A stretch of DNA of 64,000 nt from JAWSVE01 sp033852115 (GTDB lineage Bacteria > Pseudomonadota > Gammaproteobacteria > Pseudomonadales > Cellvibrionaceae): positions 62,001 through 126,000 of the forward strand of contig JAWSVE010000001.1 of assembly GCA_033852115.1 (NCBI GenBank), given 5' to 3'. How positions within the stretch are numbered: the first letter of the stretch is position 1; each line of letters starts with the position of its first letter. The position numbers and the translations under genes were made by a program. Positions 1 to 9,716 of the stretch are shown here, piece after piece. The notes under the pieces are model-generated. The model worked only from the letters and a program-made list of their open reading frames with translations, ran no database searches and had not been told where the DNA came from.

Positions 1-2457
1 GGCCAGCTCTTGCAGGCGTATCGTTATCTACTGCTATGGGAAATCCCTCTGAATGAGCTAATCAACGATGCAAGATGGCAAACCATTGATTCACAGACGC
101 TACACCAATGGTTAACTGAGTTAGATAACGCCTTAAATAAAGCTCAGGCCATAACACGAGAGCATCGACATAGCATTTTGCGTGACGCTTTCCAACTCGG
201 CCAACTCGATCAAATTGACGCGCTCTGTTTACAAGGTTTCGATGATTTAGCCCCTGTTACACAACAACTAGTCGATAACGCTACGGTCAGAAAAATACCC
301 GCTATCCCCAAAGCCATCACACAAGCACATTGCACAAAAATCGGCTGTAAAAATCTCGGGACAGAAGCACGCTACGCGGCTTTGTGGAGTCAACAAAAAC
401 TGCGACAAAACCCCGAAGCCACCATTGGTATCGTGGTGCCTGAGCTAGGCCAAGTACGCGATCAAATTGAGCGCGCGTTTGTTGAAGTATTTGAGCCCCA
501 ATTTTTCGATCCAACAGAAAAACGCTATGCTCTGCCATTTAATATCTCTGCTGGCTTCCCTTTAGCCAGTGCACCGGTTATTAGCGATGCACTATTACTC
601 TTAAAAATCGGACTTACATACCTCGACACTAACGATTGGCTAGCTATTTTAGATTCACCATTTTTCGGTGATATAGATGAAGAGCTGTTATTACGCTCAC
701 GTTTACGCGCTTTTATTCGAAGACAGCAAAGTTTTAACGTTCGAGGTGCACGTATTCGCGAATACGTGCATCACCTTGCCGAAGAAAACACGCCTCAAGC
801 TCCAGACATTCACAGTGCAAATGAATTCTCTAAGCGATTACAGCAAGCCGCAGACTATCACCGACAACATAGCGACAAGTGTGATGGCAATACCTGGATC
901 ACTCGAATCCAGTCATTATTAGAGTTGCTCGGCTGGCCTGGCACTCGCCGTTTAGACAGTATCGAATATCAACAGGTTTCTCAGTGGTATCAACTGCTAG
1001 AAAAACTCGGCACCTTGGATCAAAGTGGTAAAAACTATAGCCACGCCGACATTAGCTCGATACTACAACGCATGGCGATGCAAACCCATTTCCAGGCCGA
1101 AGTGAAAGAATCACCTATTTATATTCTAGGTAGCTTAGAGGGTGCGGGCCTAGCATTTGATCATTGTTGGATTCTCGGAATGGATAACCAAAGCTGGCCA
1201 ACCAAGCCTGTACCGAATCCATTATTGCCCATCGCACTTCAACGCCATTACCAGTTACCGCGCGCTTCTGTAGAGCGCGAAGTTCAGTACGCTCAATCAG
1301 TCACTGAGAAACTGTTATGCTCTGCGCCGGAGATCGTCGTCAGCTTTTCTGAACAACGGGATGAAGTGGCAACACCAGCATCCACGTTAATAGATCATCT
1401 CCCTAACGGTTCTATCGACGATATTCTAGAGTCAACCACTAGCCTATTCGAACAACACCACGAGTCACTTTGTGAATTGGAAGATTCAGTGTACGAATGG
1501 GTAGACTGTCAACACGGGCCACAATTCACCCCTATTCCGGGGCAACCAGTGCGTGGAGGCAGCGATATTCTCAAACAGCAAGCTCTGTGCCCCTTTATTA
1601 GTTTTGCCAAACATCGCTTGGGTGCGCGGCCTTACGACAAACTGACGCTTGGTCTCAACGCATTAGAAAAAGGTAACGTCACTCACAAAGTACTGGAATT
1701 ATTTTGGCTTACTACAAAAAATCAAGAAAATTTACTGCAACTCGAAAATGAGGCTATTGAGGAACTTGTACGTCAGTGCGTCGACGAAGCCATGGACTTT
1801 AGTTATCAGCGAAATATTGTAGAGTTAGGTGATTTCTATTACGGCATTGAAAAGCAGCGTATTACCTCATTGGTATTGCGCTGGCTCGATATTGAAAAGG
1901 AACGACAACCGTTTTCTATCAAATCCTTGGAGGACAGTTTTACTACAGAGTTTGGCGGCCTAACCTTCAAATTACGAATTGACAGAATTGATCAACTGAA
2001 CGATGAGCTACTATTGATCGACTACAAAACCGGTCGCAAAAATGAAAGTGCTCTCTATTCGTCACGGATAAAAGAACCGCAATTACCGCTTTACTTAGCC
2101 TCTTACGACGGCAATATCCGTGGCATTAGCTTTGCGAATATCCACACGGTAGATTTAGGTTTCACTGGCGTAGCAGAGTTTTCATCCAGCCCAGGTATTA
2201 ACTCATTAAGATCGCCCAGCAAAGCTTTCAAAGATTTAACGTGGCAAAACCAGGTTATTGAAACCTGGGAGCAAGTCGAGGGGCATTATAAAGAGCAACT
2301 GCAGCTATTAGCCGACGAATTTAAGCAAGGGCTCTGCGCAGTAATATACGCGACTAAGGCGCCGGATATTTCTAATGAGGACTACACACCGTTGACTCGT
2401 CACAATGAACAAGAATTTGTTGCGTTCTCGAACGATCATCTCGCTAATCGAGATTAA
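1..2457 (+). CDS. RecB-family PD-(D/E)XK nuclease / probable DNA repair protein (5' partial)
   Basis: The frame is open to the left edge, so the N-terminus lies outside the window; about 818 codons are visible. The C-terminal third carries a RecB/AddB-type nuclease fold: a segment near residue 515 with an ALCPF...HRLGA pattern typical of this family, an acidic/histidine helix (GNVTHKVLELF, about residue 555) and the catalytic strand LLIDYKTGRK (about residue 672). The upstream part resembles an inactivated helicase-like scaffold, as in AddB and the TIGR03623-type probable DNA repair proteins. It lies 33 bp before a RecB/AddA-like helicase-nuclease on the same strand, so the two probably form one double-strand-break end-processing complex. 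The substrate is inferred from the family. Confidence 0.85.
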   Translation, partial: GQLLQAYRYLLLWEIPLNELINDARWQTIDSQTLHQWLTELDNALNKAQAITREHRHSILRDAFQLGQLDQIDALCLQGFDDLAPVTQQLVDNATVRKIPAIPKAITQAHCTKIGCKNLGTEARYAALWSQQKLRQNPEATIGIVVPELGQVRDQIERAFVEVFEPQFFDPTEKRYALPFNISAGFPLASAPVISDALLLLKIGLTYLDTNDWLAILDSPFFGDIDEELLLRSRLRAFIRRQQSFNVRGARIREYVHHLAEENTPQAPDIHSANEFSKRLQQAADYHRQHSDKCDGNTWITRIQSLLELLGWPGTRRLDSIEYQQVSQWYQLLEKLGTLDQSGKNYSHADISSILQRMAMQTHFQAEVKESPIYILGSLEGAGLAFDHCWILGMDNQSWPTKPVPNPLLPIALQRHYQLPRASVEREVQYAQSVTEKLLCSAPEIVVSFSEQRDEVATPASTLIDHLPNGSIDDILESTTSLFEQHHESLCELEDSVYEWVDCQHGPQFTPIPGQPVRGGSDILKQQALCPFISFAKHRLGARPYDKLTLGLNALEKGNVTHKVLELFWLTTKNQENLLQLENEAIEELVRQCVDEAMDFSYQRNIVELGDFYYGIEKQRITSLVLRWLDIEKERQPFSIKSLEDSFTTEFGGLTFKLRIDRIDQLNDELLLIDYKTGRKNESALYSSRIKEPQLPLYLASYDGNIRGISFANIHTVDLGFTGVAEFSSSPGINSLRSPSKAFKDLTWQNQVIETWEQVEGHYKEQLQLLADEFKQGLCAVIYATKAPDISNEDYTPLTRHNEQEFVAFSNDHLANRD

Positions 2458-2490
2458 CGCCGTGCGCAATTATGATAATAGATACAGACA

Positions 2491-5400
2491 ATGAACAACC
2501 AACATAATAAATCATCAACCGCACACGTCGTGACGGATATTGCTGCGCGGCAACAGGCGTTGGATATTACCTCGTCATTTATTGTCTCTGCGCCAGCCGG
2601 TTCGGGCAAAACCGGATTGATCACCCAACGTATTCTTAAATTACTCGCCATCTGCGAAAACCCGGAAGATATTTTAGCCATTACCTTTACACGCAAGGCC
2701 GCGCAAGAGATGCGTCATCGTATTATCGAAGCGCTTCGCGACGCCAAGTATTCTACAAGGCCAGACGACCCACATGCAGCGTTAACATTTGACCTTGCTA
2801 CAACAGTACTTGAAAAGGACGAAGAATGTCATTGGCAACTGTTGGTCTTGCCGCATCGACTACGCATTCAAACCATTGACAGCTTTTGCCAATCACTTGT
2901 CAAACAACTGCCTTTCGATACCGGTTTGAGTAGCATTTTATCGCCAAGTGATAACCCTCAACCGCTTTACCGGAAAGCGGTGCGGCAATTTTTTGGTATC
3001 TTTAAAGGCGATCAACAATCACAGCAAGATATAGCGCGCATTCTGTCTCATCTTGACAACAACATGGGCAACCTAGAAAACCTATTGATCGAGCTGTTAA
3101 GCAAACGTAACCAATGGATAAGCCTCTTACTTGCTACGCACCATCAGCATGACAGTCACAGCGATATAAACGAATGCCTATCAATTATCGCCCTAGAAAC
3201 TATTGCCAAATTACAACGAGAATTAACACCATGGCTAGGTGACCTCAATGATTTAGCCCATTACGCAGCAGAACAATTACGTAAAGTCGGTGAAGAGTCG
3301 CCAATTGCGTCACTGTTAAATGTGAACTTTTATCAAGCACCTTCGTCAGACCTGCTCACACAATGGAAAGCACTGAGCCAATTACTAACGACAGGCGGCG
3401 ACTCACTACCTTCCACAGGGTGGCGAAAAGCGCTCAATAAAAACCAAGGCTTCCCTCCCGCCGCTAAAGGCAATAAAGACGGCATTGAAGCTGTACAAAA
3501 AGCGAAGATGCTGGCGTTGCTTAAGGAGCTTGCCGCTGACGAAAATAGCCGAAACTTACTGGCTTACGTGAAAGATATTAAAGCCGCGCCGAGCTTGGAA
3601 ATGTCAGCCGAGCAATGGGAAGTCCTTGATTCTCTCGGGCGACTATTACCACGACTTATCGCTGAGTTCCGTTTGGTCTGCCAACAAGGCAATATTGCCG
3701 ACTTCGATGAAATCACCTTGGCCGCTTTACTTGCGCTTGGCGATGACGATGCGCCCAGCGATTTCGCATTAAAACTCGACTACAAAATCCGCCACATTTT
3801 GGTGGATGAATTTCAAGATACCTCCCTTCCACAACTAACCTTACTGCAACGTCTCACCCAGGGCTGGGAAGTTGACGATGGCCGCACCTTATTTGTAGTC
3901 GGTGACGCGATGCAAAGTTGCTACAGTTTTCGCGATGCCAACGTAGGAATATTTTTGGATGCTCGCCGTCATGGTATTGGGCAAGTGGCCTTAACGCCGC
4001 TAGACCTCACGGTAAATTTTCGTTCGTCGGGTTCAATTGTTAAGTGGGTTAACGAGCACTTCCAATTTGCCTTACCGCGGCAAGATGATATTAACCGCGG
4101 CGCCGTTAGTTACCAATTGGCTGATCATTTTCATTCCGAACAAAGCGACACGCAGATCGCTGTAAAAGGGTTTGTGCAATGCGATGAATCCGATCAAGCT
4201 AATCATGTATTGACGTTAGTCAAGCAAGCGCTAGAGACATCCGAAAGCGACAGTATTGCAATATTGGTCCGCTACCGTAATCAACTACCGCCTATTCTCA
4301 ATGCACTGCGTGATGCTAATCTACAATGGCAATCCACTGCGGTGGATGCATTGTCGAATCGCATGGCAATCGTTGATTTAATGTCGTTAACAAAAGCGAT
4401 GCTCGATACGTCCGACCGTATTGCCTGGCTATCAATTCTACGCGCCCCCTGGTGCGGTTTAGACATGCATGACTTGCACGTACTCGCGAATCATCAACCG
4501 GAGTCAACAGAGCTAGGGGAAATATCGGGGAACTTCCCGTTGCTCATCACACAGATTTTCAATCACGATAGCTTGCCGTTGAGTACCAAGGGCCAAGCTT
4601 GCATTGCGCGTTTAGCCACTGTTCTACGAGAGGCTTTTGCAGAAAAAAGGCGTAAACCGCTCGCTTATTGGATTGAAGGCATTTGGTTAGCGCTTGGCGG
4701 CCCAGCCACGATAGCGAACCCCAGTGAGAAGCATAGTCCGCAACGTTTCTTCGCCCTACTGGCTGAATATGATCATGCCGGGCGCATTCGAGATTGGGAT
4801 GAATTTGACCAGGCACTAGCACAACTCTATGACGACTCTGATGAGTCATCACGCATTCAGGTCATGACCATTCACAAGTCTAAAGGGTTGGAATTTGATG
4901 TAGTAATTCTTCCAAGTTTGGAGAAGCAATCACCCGCGGATACTAACAGTCTATTGTTGTGGCACAACTTTTTGGATACCGAAGGCTACTCGCATTTATT
5001 AATGAGTCCGGTGAAAGCGACCGGACAAGACGATGCCGTGTACACCTATTTAAAACGCGAACTCACCTTGCGCCAACAACTAGAGGCGGCGAGGTTACTG
5101 TATATCGGCTGTACGCGAGCCGTAAAACACCTCCACTTGTGTGCCAACCTGAAAGCAAAAGAAACTAAAGACGGCTTAAAAGTATTACCGCCCTCTGACA
5201 GGTCACTGTTGTCTCACGTTTGGCCAACGCTAGAACATGATATGGATCTGACCTTTGGCGATGTGGAACAAAACGACACGGTAATGCCGCACACTCAGAT
5301 TCTTCGACTCAAATCAAATTGGTTTGCCCCACCGATTCCACGCAATGAGACCTTAGCCGATTTCAAACAATCCACGGCAATCGAAAATGCCGTCGCAACC

Positions 5401-6000
5401 GAGGCGACAACCACCAGTCCGCAAGACAAATTAGCGCTGCAAAACCGCCCTTCTGCCGATGCGTTACTCATGCGCCAGCAACGCTATGTAGGCACAGTGC
5501 TGCACCAAGCCATTGAGCACATCACAGAATCGGGTGTCGACAGTTGGACGATGGCCAGGCTTGCACAACAGCTCCCTTTTTGGGAACTGCAGCTTCGTCA
5601 GTTGGGCATACAAAAACAAGTCGCAGGCTCAGAGAGTAAACGTATCCTTCAAGCCCTGACCACCATGCTCAATGATCAAACCGGACGCTGGCTACTGGAT
5701 AATAGTCATGAACAAAGCGCGTCGGAACTACCACTACTCGACCCTAACGTCGGTTTTAGAGAGTTCCGCATTGATCGCACTTTTGTCGATGGCGGTACGC
5801 GATGGGTAGTAGATTATAAATCGAGCGAGCCAGCACCGAACCAATCGGTTGACGATTTTGTCTCAATGGAAGTCGCCGCGTACCGAACGCAATTGGCTCG
5901 CTACGCGACGCTTATGTCACAGTTAGATCCTGCCCATCCAACCAAACAAGGACTGTACTTCCCACTAATGGGTATATTCCACGAAATCACCAACAATTAA
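2491..6000 (+). CDS. UvrD/RecB-like helicase-nuclease (AddA-like)
   Basis: A 1169-residue superfamily 1 helicase with every motif visible: Walker A (SAPAGSGKT, about residue 33), motif Ia (ITFTRKAAQEM), DEFQDTS as Walker B (about residue 437), GDAMQSCYSFRDA as motif III, VNFRSS as motif IV, VMTIHKSKGLEFD as motif V and LYIGCTRA as motif VI. The C-terminus keeps a RecB-type nuclease signature, with GTVLHQAIEH near residue 1003 and VVDYKSSEP near residue 1107. That domain order is AddA/RecB-like. It should unwind and resect double-stranded DNA ends together with the nuclease encoded just upstream, 33 bp away on the same strand. I see no RecC or RecD in the window, so an AddAB-like pair is the better description. 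Confidence 0.9.
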   Translation: MNNQHNKSSTAHVVTDIAARQQALDITSSFIVSAPAGSGKTGLITQRILKLLAICENPEDILAITFTRKAAQEMRHRIIEALRDAKYSTRPDDPHAALTFDLATTVLEKDEECHWQLLVLPHRLRIQTIDSFCQSLVKQLPFDTGLSSILSPSDNPQPLYRKAVRQFFGIFKGDQQSQQDIARILSHLDNNMGNLENLLIELLSKRNQWISLLLATHHQHDSHSDINECLSIIALETIAKLQRELTPWLGDLNDLAHYAAEQLRKVGEESPIASLLNVNFYQAPSSDLLTQWKALSQLLTTGGDSLPSTGWRKALNKNQGFPPAAKGNKDGIEAVQKAKMLALLKELAADENSRNLLAYVKDIKAAPSLEMSAEQWEVLDSLGRLLPRLIAEFRLVCQQGNIADFDEITLAALLALGDDDAPSDFALKLDYKIRHILVDEFQDTSLPQLTLLQRLTQGWEVDDGRTLFVVGDAMQSCYSFRDANVGIFLDARRHGIGQVALTPLDLTVNFRSSGSIVKWVNEHFQFALPRQDDINRGAVSYQLADHFHSEQSDTQIAVKGFVQCDESDQANHVLTLVKQALETSESDSIAILVRYRNQLPPILNALRDANLQWQSTAVDALSNRMAIVDLMSLTKAMLDTSDRIAWLSILRAPWCGLDMHDLHVLANHQPESTELGEISGNFPLLITQIFNHDSLPLSTKGQACIARLATVLREAFAEKRRKPLAYWIEGIWLALGGPATIANPSEKHSPQRFFALLAEYDHAGRIRDWDEFDQALAQLYDDSDESSRIQVMTIHKSKGLEFDVVILPSLEKQSPADTNSLLLWHNFLDTEGYSHLLMSPVKATGQDDAVYTYLKRELTLRQQLEAARLLYIGCTRAVKHLHLCANLKAKETKDGLKVLPPSDRSLLSHVWPTLEHDMDLTFGDVEQNDTVMPHTQILRLKSNWFAPPIPRNETLADFKQSTAIENAVATEATTTSPQDKLALQNRPSADALLMRQQRYVGTVLHQAIEHITESGVDSWTMARLAQQLPFWELQLRQLGIQKQVAGSESKRILQALTTMLNDQTGRWLLDNSHEQSASELPLLDPNVGFREFRIDRTFVDGGTRWVVDYKSSEPAPNQSVDDFVSMEVAAYRTQLARYATLMSQLDPAHPTKQGLYFPLMGIFHEITNN

Positions 6001-6118
6001 CTCAAACTATCGGGTATTGGCTTGATAATTAATCGCACAAGCTTTGCATTTTCCTTTAGAATGCTCAGCCCACGCAGAAAATGACTCTGCAGGTATAAGA
6101 AAAGAATTGGTAACGAAA

Positions 6119-7183
6119 ATGACACAGGTTGTTGAAGATCTCAATATTGTCTCGCAAGATGTCCTGCTCACACCGCAAGACCTCAAAAAAGAGATGCCAC
6201 TCTCGGACGCTGCACTAGAATCAGTGCTTGCAGGCCGACAAGCGGTTCGCGACATTCTCGACCGCAAAGACCCTCGCATTATGATTGTGGTTGGCCCCTG
6301 CTCTATCCACAACGTAGATGAAGCCAAAGATTATGCTAAGCGCCTCAAAGTATTGGCGGACGAGGTTTCGGACACTATTTTGGTTATTATGCGCGTCTAT
6401 TTTGAAAAGCCGCGTACCACTGTTGGATGGAAAGGTCTCATTAACGACCCGTACTTGAACGATTCATTTAAAATCGAAGACGGACTTAGAATCGGTCGAA
6501 GACTGCTAATTGATATCGCAGAAATGGGCCTACCACTAGCAACCGAAGCACTCGACCCAATCTCACCACAGTATTTACAGGATTTGGTGTCATGGTCTGC
6601 CATTGGTGCACGCACCACCGAATCTCAAACCCATCGCGAGTTAGCGAGCGGTTTATCGTCCGCTGTTGGCTTTAAAAATGGCACTGATGGTGGCCTCGGC
6701 GTTGCGATTAATGCGTTACAGTCAGTATCCAGCCCGCATCGTTTTCTCGGCATCAATACTGAGGGGCGTGTTGCTGTTACGCATACTCGCGGTAACGCCT
6801 ATGGGCATATCGTTCTGCGCGGAGGTAATGACAAGCCTAACTATGATTCCGTGAGCGTTGCGATGACAGAAAAAGCGTTAGAAAACGCAGGCCTCTCAAC
6901 CAACATCATGGTTGATTGCAGTCACGCGAACTCGAACAAGAATCATGAGTTGCAACCGCTAGTTATGAGCAATGTGACCAATCAGATCCTAGAGGGCAAC
7001 AAGTCCATCATCGGTTTGATGGTCGAAAGTAACATCGAGGCCGGCAATCAAAAGCTCACCGACGACATTAGCGCATTAAAGTACGGAATATCGATTACCG
7101 ATGCCTGCATCGACTGGGATACAACCCATTCCACCCTCAGCGAAATGCGTGACAAGCTAAAAGAAGCGATAAAGTCACGATGA
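6119..7183 (+). CDS. aroG: 3-deoxy-7-phosphoheptulonate (DAHP) synthase, class I
   Basis: A 354-residue class I DAHP synthase, which condenses phosphoenolpyruvate with erythrose 4-phosphate in the first step of the shikimate pathway. Metal-binding positions typical of AroF/G/H are present: the Cys in VVGPCSIHN, His in VDCSHANS, Glu in MVESNIEAGNQ and Asp in SITDACIDW. The frame is open to an earlier ATG at 6044, but that would add 25 residues not found in the family. The ATG at 6119 gives the usual length, so I chose it. Which aromatic amino acid inhibits the enzyme cannot be read with confidence. A strong terminator follows, so it is probably transcribed as a single gene. Confidence 0.93.
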   Translation: MTQVVEDLNIVSQDVLLTPQDLKKEMPLSDAALESVLAGRQAVRDILDRKDPRIMIVVGPCSIHNVDEAKDYAKRLKVLADEVSDTILVIMRVYFEKPRTTVGWKGLINDPYLNDSFKIEDGLRIGRRLLIDIAEMGLPLATEALDPISPQYLQDLVSWSAIGARTTESQTHRELASGLSSAVGFKNGTDGGLGVAINALQSVSSPHRFLGINTEGRVAVTHTRGNAYGHIVLRGGNDKPNYDSVSVAMTEKALENAGLSTNIMVDCSHANSNKNHELQPLVMSNVTNQILEGNKSIIGLMVESNIEAGNQKLTDDISALKYGISITDACIDWDTTHSTLSEMRDKLKEAIKSR

Positions 7184-7188
7184 TCTGC

Positions 7189-7217
7189 AAAAAAGGCCAC
7201 TCACAGTGGCCTTTTTT
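7189..7217 (+). terminator. Rho-independent terminator after DAHP synthase
   Basis: Perfect 7-bp stem GGCCACT/AGTGGCC with a CAC loop, preceded by six A and followed by six T, starting 6 bp after the stop codon. The A tract makes it potentially bidirectional. Confidence 0.93.
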
Positions 7218-7439
7218 ACGCCTGACGCTCGCTTTATGGGCCATGTAGGCAAACTCATCTCTCCTAATAGACTGATAATCTTAGCAATTGACCAGAAAAT
7301 CTTACCTGGATGAATTCTGCCACTGCTTTACAATAGGACGCTAACACCATAATAATAGGAGGTTGGACGACTGGTCACGGCCGCCCACCTAGACTAAGAC
7401 CCGATAAAACCGACAATCATAAAAAGGCACCAAAGCGCT

Positions 7440-8141
7440 ATGCCCAAAATTCTCTTAGTTGATGATGATTTAGAACTCTGCGATCTGCTCCGCGACTACC
7501 TTCAAGGAGAAGGGTTTGATGTCTCAATGGTCCATGACGGCGCGAAAGTAGTCGATGCCACCAAGGAAACTGAGTTCGACGTCATCGTTCTAGACGTCAT
7601 GATTCCTAACCTCAACGGCTTTGAGGTGCTTCGTAAACTGCGCGATACCATCAAGACGCCCATTTTGATGCTGACCGCCAAAGGCGATACAGTCGACCGT
7701 ATTGTCGGCCTCGAACTGGGGGCTGATGATTACCTGGCCAAACCATGCAACCCACGAGAGCTGGTCGCACGGTTGCGAGCTATTTTACGACGCAGCAGCG
7801 AAGAAAAAAGTAAGCCAAAATCTGACGACAGCATTAGCGTTGATCATCTACGAATTCACCTGGGCAGCCGCACAGTGCAGTACAACAATGACGCAGTGAC
7901 GCTTACCGGCGCTGAGTTTGCGGTATTAGAGTGGTTGATGCGCTCACCCGGTCAGGTCATCAGCAAAGATGTGCTCACTGAAGAAGCCCTAGGCCGAAAG
8001 TTAACGCCCTACGATCGCAGTATTGATGTCCACATCAGCAACATTCGCAAGAAACTCGCCTCGAATGGTGCTAGCCGCGATTTGATCATCAATATTCGTG
8101 GTGCCGGCTATATGCTGACCACTAGCGAGCAAAATGACTAG
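7440..8141 (+). CDS. OmpR/PhoB-family response regulator (CpxR-like)
   Basis: A 233-residue response regulator. The receiver domain has the acidic cluster LLVDDD at the N-terminus, the phospho-acceptor Asp in IVLDVMIP (about residue 52), the Thr in MLTAKG and the Lys in LAKPCNPREL. The C-terminal half is an OmpR-type winged helix ending in VDVHISNIRKKL and GAGYML. The receiver is closest by eye to CpxR (KILLVDDD, GLELGADDYL, RAILRRS). The gene overlaps the kinase gene by 8 bp, so they form a translationally coupled pair. CpxR-type regulators respond to envelope stress; whether this one does is inference. Confidence 0.92.
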   Translation: MPKILLVDDDLELCDLLRDYLQGEGFDVSMVHDGAKVVDATKETEFDVIVLDVMIPNLNGFEVLRKLRDTIKTPILMLTAKGDTVDRIVGLELGADDYLAKPCNPRELVARLRAILRRSSEEKSKPKSDDSISVDHLRIHLGSRTVQYNNDAVTLTGAEFAVLEWLMRSPGQVISKDVLTEEALGRKLTPYDRSIDVHISNIRKKLASNGASRDLIINIRGAGYMLTTSEQND

Positions 8142-9522
8142 GATATATTTGCGAATATTTATTGGCTTCTGGCTAATCAATATCGTCACTATTCTGTTCC
8201 ACAATGTCTGGGCGCACTGGTTTGATTTAAACCCAAACCGCGCGCTGGTTCGCTACGAAGACAACCCCTATGACAAGTTCGCGGTTCGTGGTTTACACGC
8301 AACGGTAGATTCGTTAATCCACTGGGAATTAGATATATTGCGAACGGGTGTAGCGGAGGCACCGGACTGGCTGTTTCAACGTGTTTTCATTGTCGATGAA
8401 TATGGCTACGACTTACGCGCACGACCAATACCGCCAGAAGTTGATGAAATACTCGGTAAAATAAGCCTCACCTCACCCTTTTACAAAAGCAGTGGTGATG
8501 AACAAAGCTACGCAGGCCGCTATATATTGCTACCCGACGGCAACAATCTACGTATCGTTTCCTTTTCAACCCCCTTCTATGGTCGGCGAGTATTGTGGCA
8601 GCTTTATGTCATTAACAACTGGCAATTCTTTTTAATTTCTATATTAATTTCCGGTTCAGTTTGCTTTGTCTTTGCTCATCATATGACACGTGATTTCCGT
8701 GCTTTTCGCGAGGCGACCTATGGTGTCGCTAAAGGTGACTTGGGCCTACGCTTAAGCCCCACCTTTGGTAGACGCCACGATGAAATTGCCGAGCTTAGTC
8801 GCGATTTCGATAACATGACAGCTCGTCTTGAGCGCTCAATGGCGGAACAAAAGCGCTTAATTAAAGACGTGTCCCATGAATTGCGCTCGCCACTGGCAAG
8901 AATTCAATTTGCTTTGGGAATCGCCCACCAAAAAAGTAGCGACGAGGTTAAACTCGAACTCGACAAAGCAAGCAAAGCGGCGGATTACCTAAACGATATC
9001 ATAACCACCATTCTGTCGTTCCCAACAACTGAGATCGACTCATGGGATCTGGACGATGTGGTTGACCTTAAAGCGCTGTTGGAAACAGTCGTCAATGATT
9101 TTGAAGAAGAAACCAAACCAAAACAGTTACGCCTACATTTTGAAACATCACTCGACGAAGCGTTAGTTGCAACCTACAGCAATACATTAGTCGGCGTTTT
9201 TGAAAATATCATTCGCAACGCAATTCACTACACAAAGGCCAACAGCCAGATCGATATCCAGCTACAAAGCGAAGGCGAAGACTACATGATATCTATCTGC
9301 GATCAGGGCCCGGGTGTTGCCGAAGCAGAGCTAAATGACATCTTCGAACCCTTCTACCGCACGGATCAGGCTCGTGATCGTTCCAGCGGTGGATACGGAT
9401 TAGGGCTGAGTATTGCTCAACGGACAGTCGAACTTCATAAAGGCCACATCAAAGCCAAAAATCGGCCTGATCAAAGTGGCCTCTGCGTCGAAATAAACCT
9501 GCCTAAAAGCGAGCTTTTCTAA
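8134..9522 (+). CDS. Sensor histidine kinase (CpxA-like)
   Basis: A 462-residue inner-membrane kinase. There is a membrane segment at about residues 7-25, a periplasmic sensor region of about 140 residues, a second membrane segment near 165-185, a HAMP linker, then the H-box KDVSHELRSPLARI (phospho-acceptor His near residue 248), the N-box ENIIRNAIHYT, DQGPGV and GGYGLGLSIA. It should autophosphorylate and pass phosphate to the regulator encoded immediately upstream. The 8-bp overlap ATGACTAG supports coupled translation. The signal cannot be read from sequence. Confidence 0.92.
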   Translation: MTRIYLRIFIGFWLINIVTILFHNVWAHWFDLNPNRALVRYEDNPYDKFAVRGLHATVDSLIHWELDILRTGVAEAPDWLFQRVFIVDEYGYDLRARPIPPEVDEILGKISLTSPFYKSSGDEQSYAGRYILLPDGNNLRIVSFSTPFYGRRVLWQLYVINNWQFFLISILISGSVCFVFAHHMTRDFRAFREATYGVAKGDLGLRLSPTFGRRHDEIAELSRDFDNMTARLERSMAEQKRLIKDVSHELRSPLARIQFALGIAHQKSSDEVKLELDKASKAADYLNDIITTILSFPTTEIDSWDLDDVVDLKALLETVVNDFEEETKPKQLRLHFETSLDEALVATYSNTLVGVFENIIRNAIHYTKANSQIDIQLQSEGEDYMISICDQGPGVAEAELNDIFEPFYRTDQARDRSSGGYGLGLSIAQRTVELHKGHIKAKNRPDQSGLCVEINLPKSELF

Positions 9523-9557
9523 GCGTTCAAGCTAAGTAAGCTCGCGTCAATTTTTTT
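9509..9557 (+). terminator. Probable Rho-independent terminator after the two-component operon
   Basis: Stem GCGAGCTT (9509-9516) pairs with AAGCTCGC (9538-9545) across a 21-base loop and is followed closely by seven T (9551-9557). The stem begins inside the last codons of the kinase gene. The large loop lowers certainty. Confidence 0.6.
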
Positions 9558-9620
9558 GCCCCGCCCCTATTGGATGCCCGCAAACAACACTAAGTTGTTG
9601 TTTTTACAGTGTTTTTATGC

Positions 9621-9637
9621 TTGGCACGCAAATCGCA
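9621..9637 (+). promoter_or_regulatory. Sigma-54 (RpoN) promoter for the diguanylate cyclase gene
   Basis: TTGGCACG (-24 box), four bases, then TCGCA (-12 box): this fits the sigma-54 consensus TGGCACG-N4-TTGCW with one mismatch and keeps the invariant GG and GC. It lies 80 bp before the diguanylate cyclase start, in the right direction. An inverted repeat AACAAC-ACTAA-GTTGTT (9583-9599) about 20 bp upstream could bind an activator or form a weak hairpin. Confidence 0.7.
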
Positions 9638-9716
9638 TTAAAGTCTTCGTAAACGGTGATCTGTCAAAATTCTGAGTGTTACCCTGAGAGATCATCAAAC
9701 CAGACTTATTTTAGGA

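Noticed and set aside
7296..7440. CpxR-type operator (GTAAA-N5-GTAAA) before the response regulator
   Set aside because: Only single half-sites found at wrong spacing.
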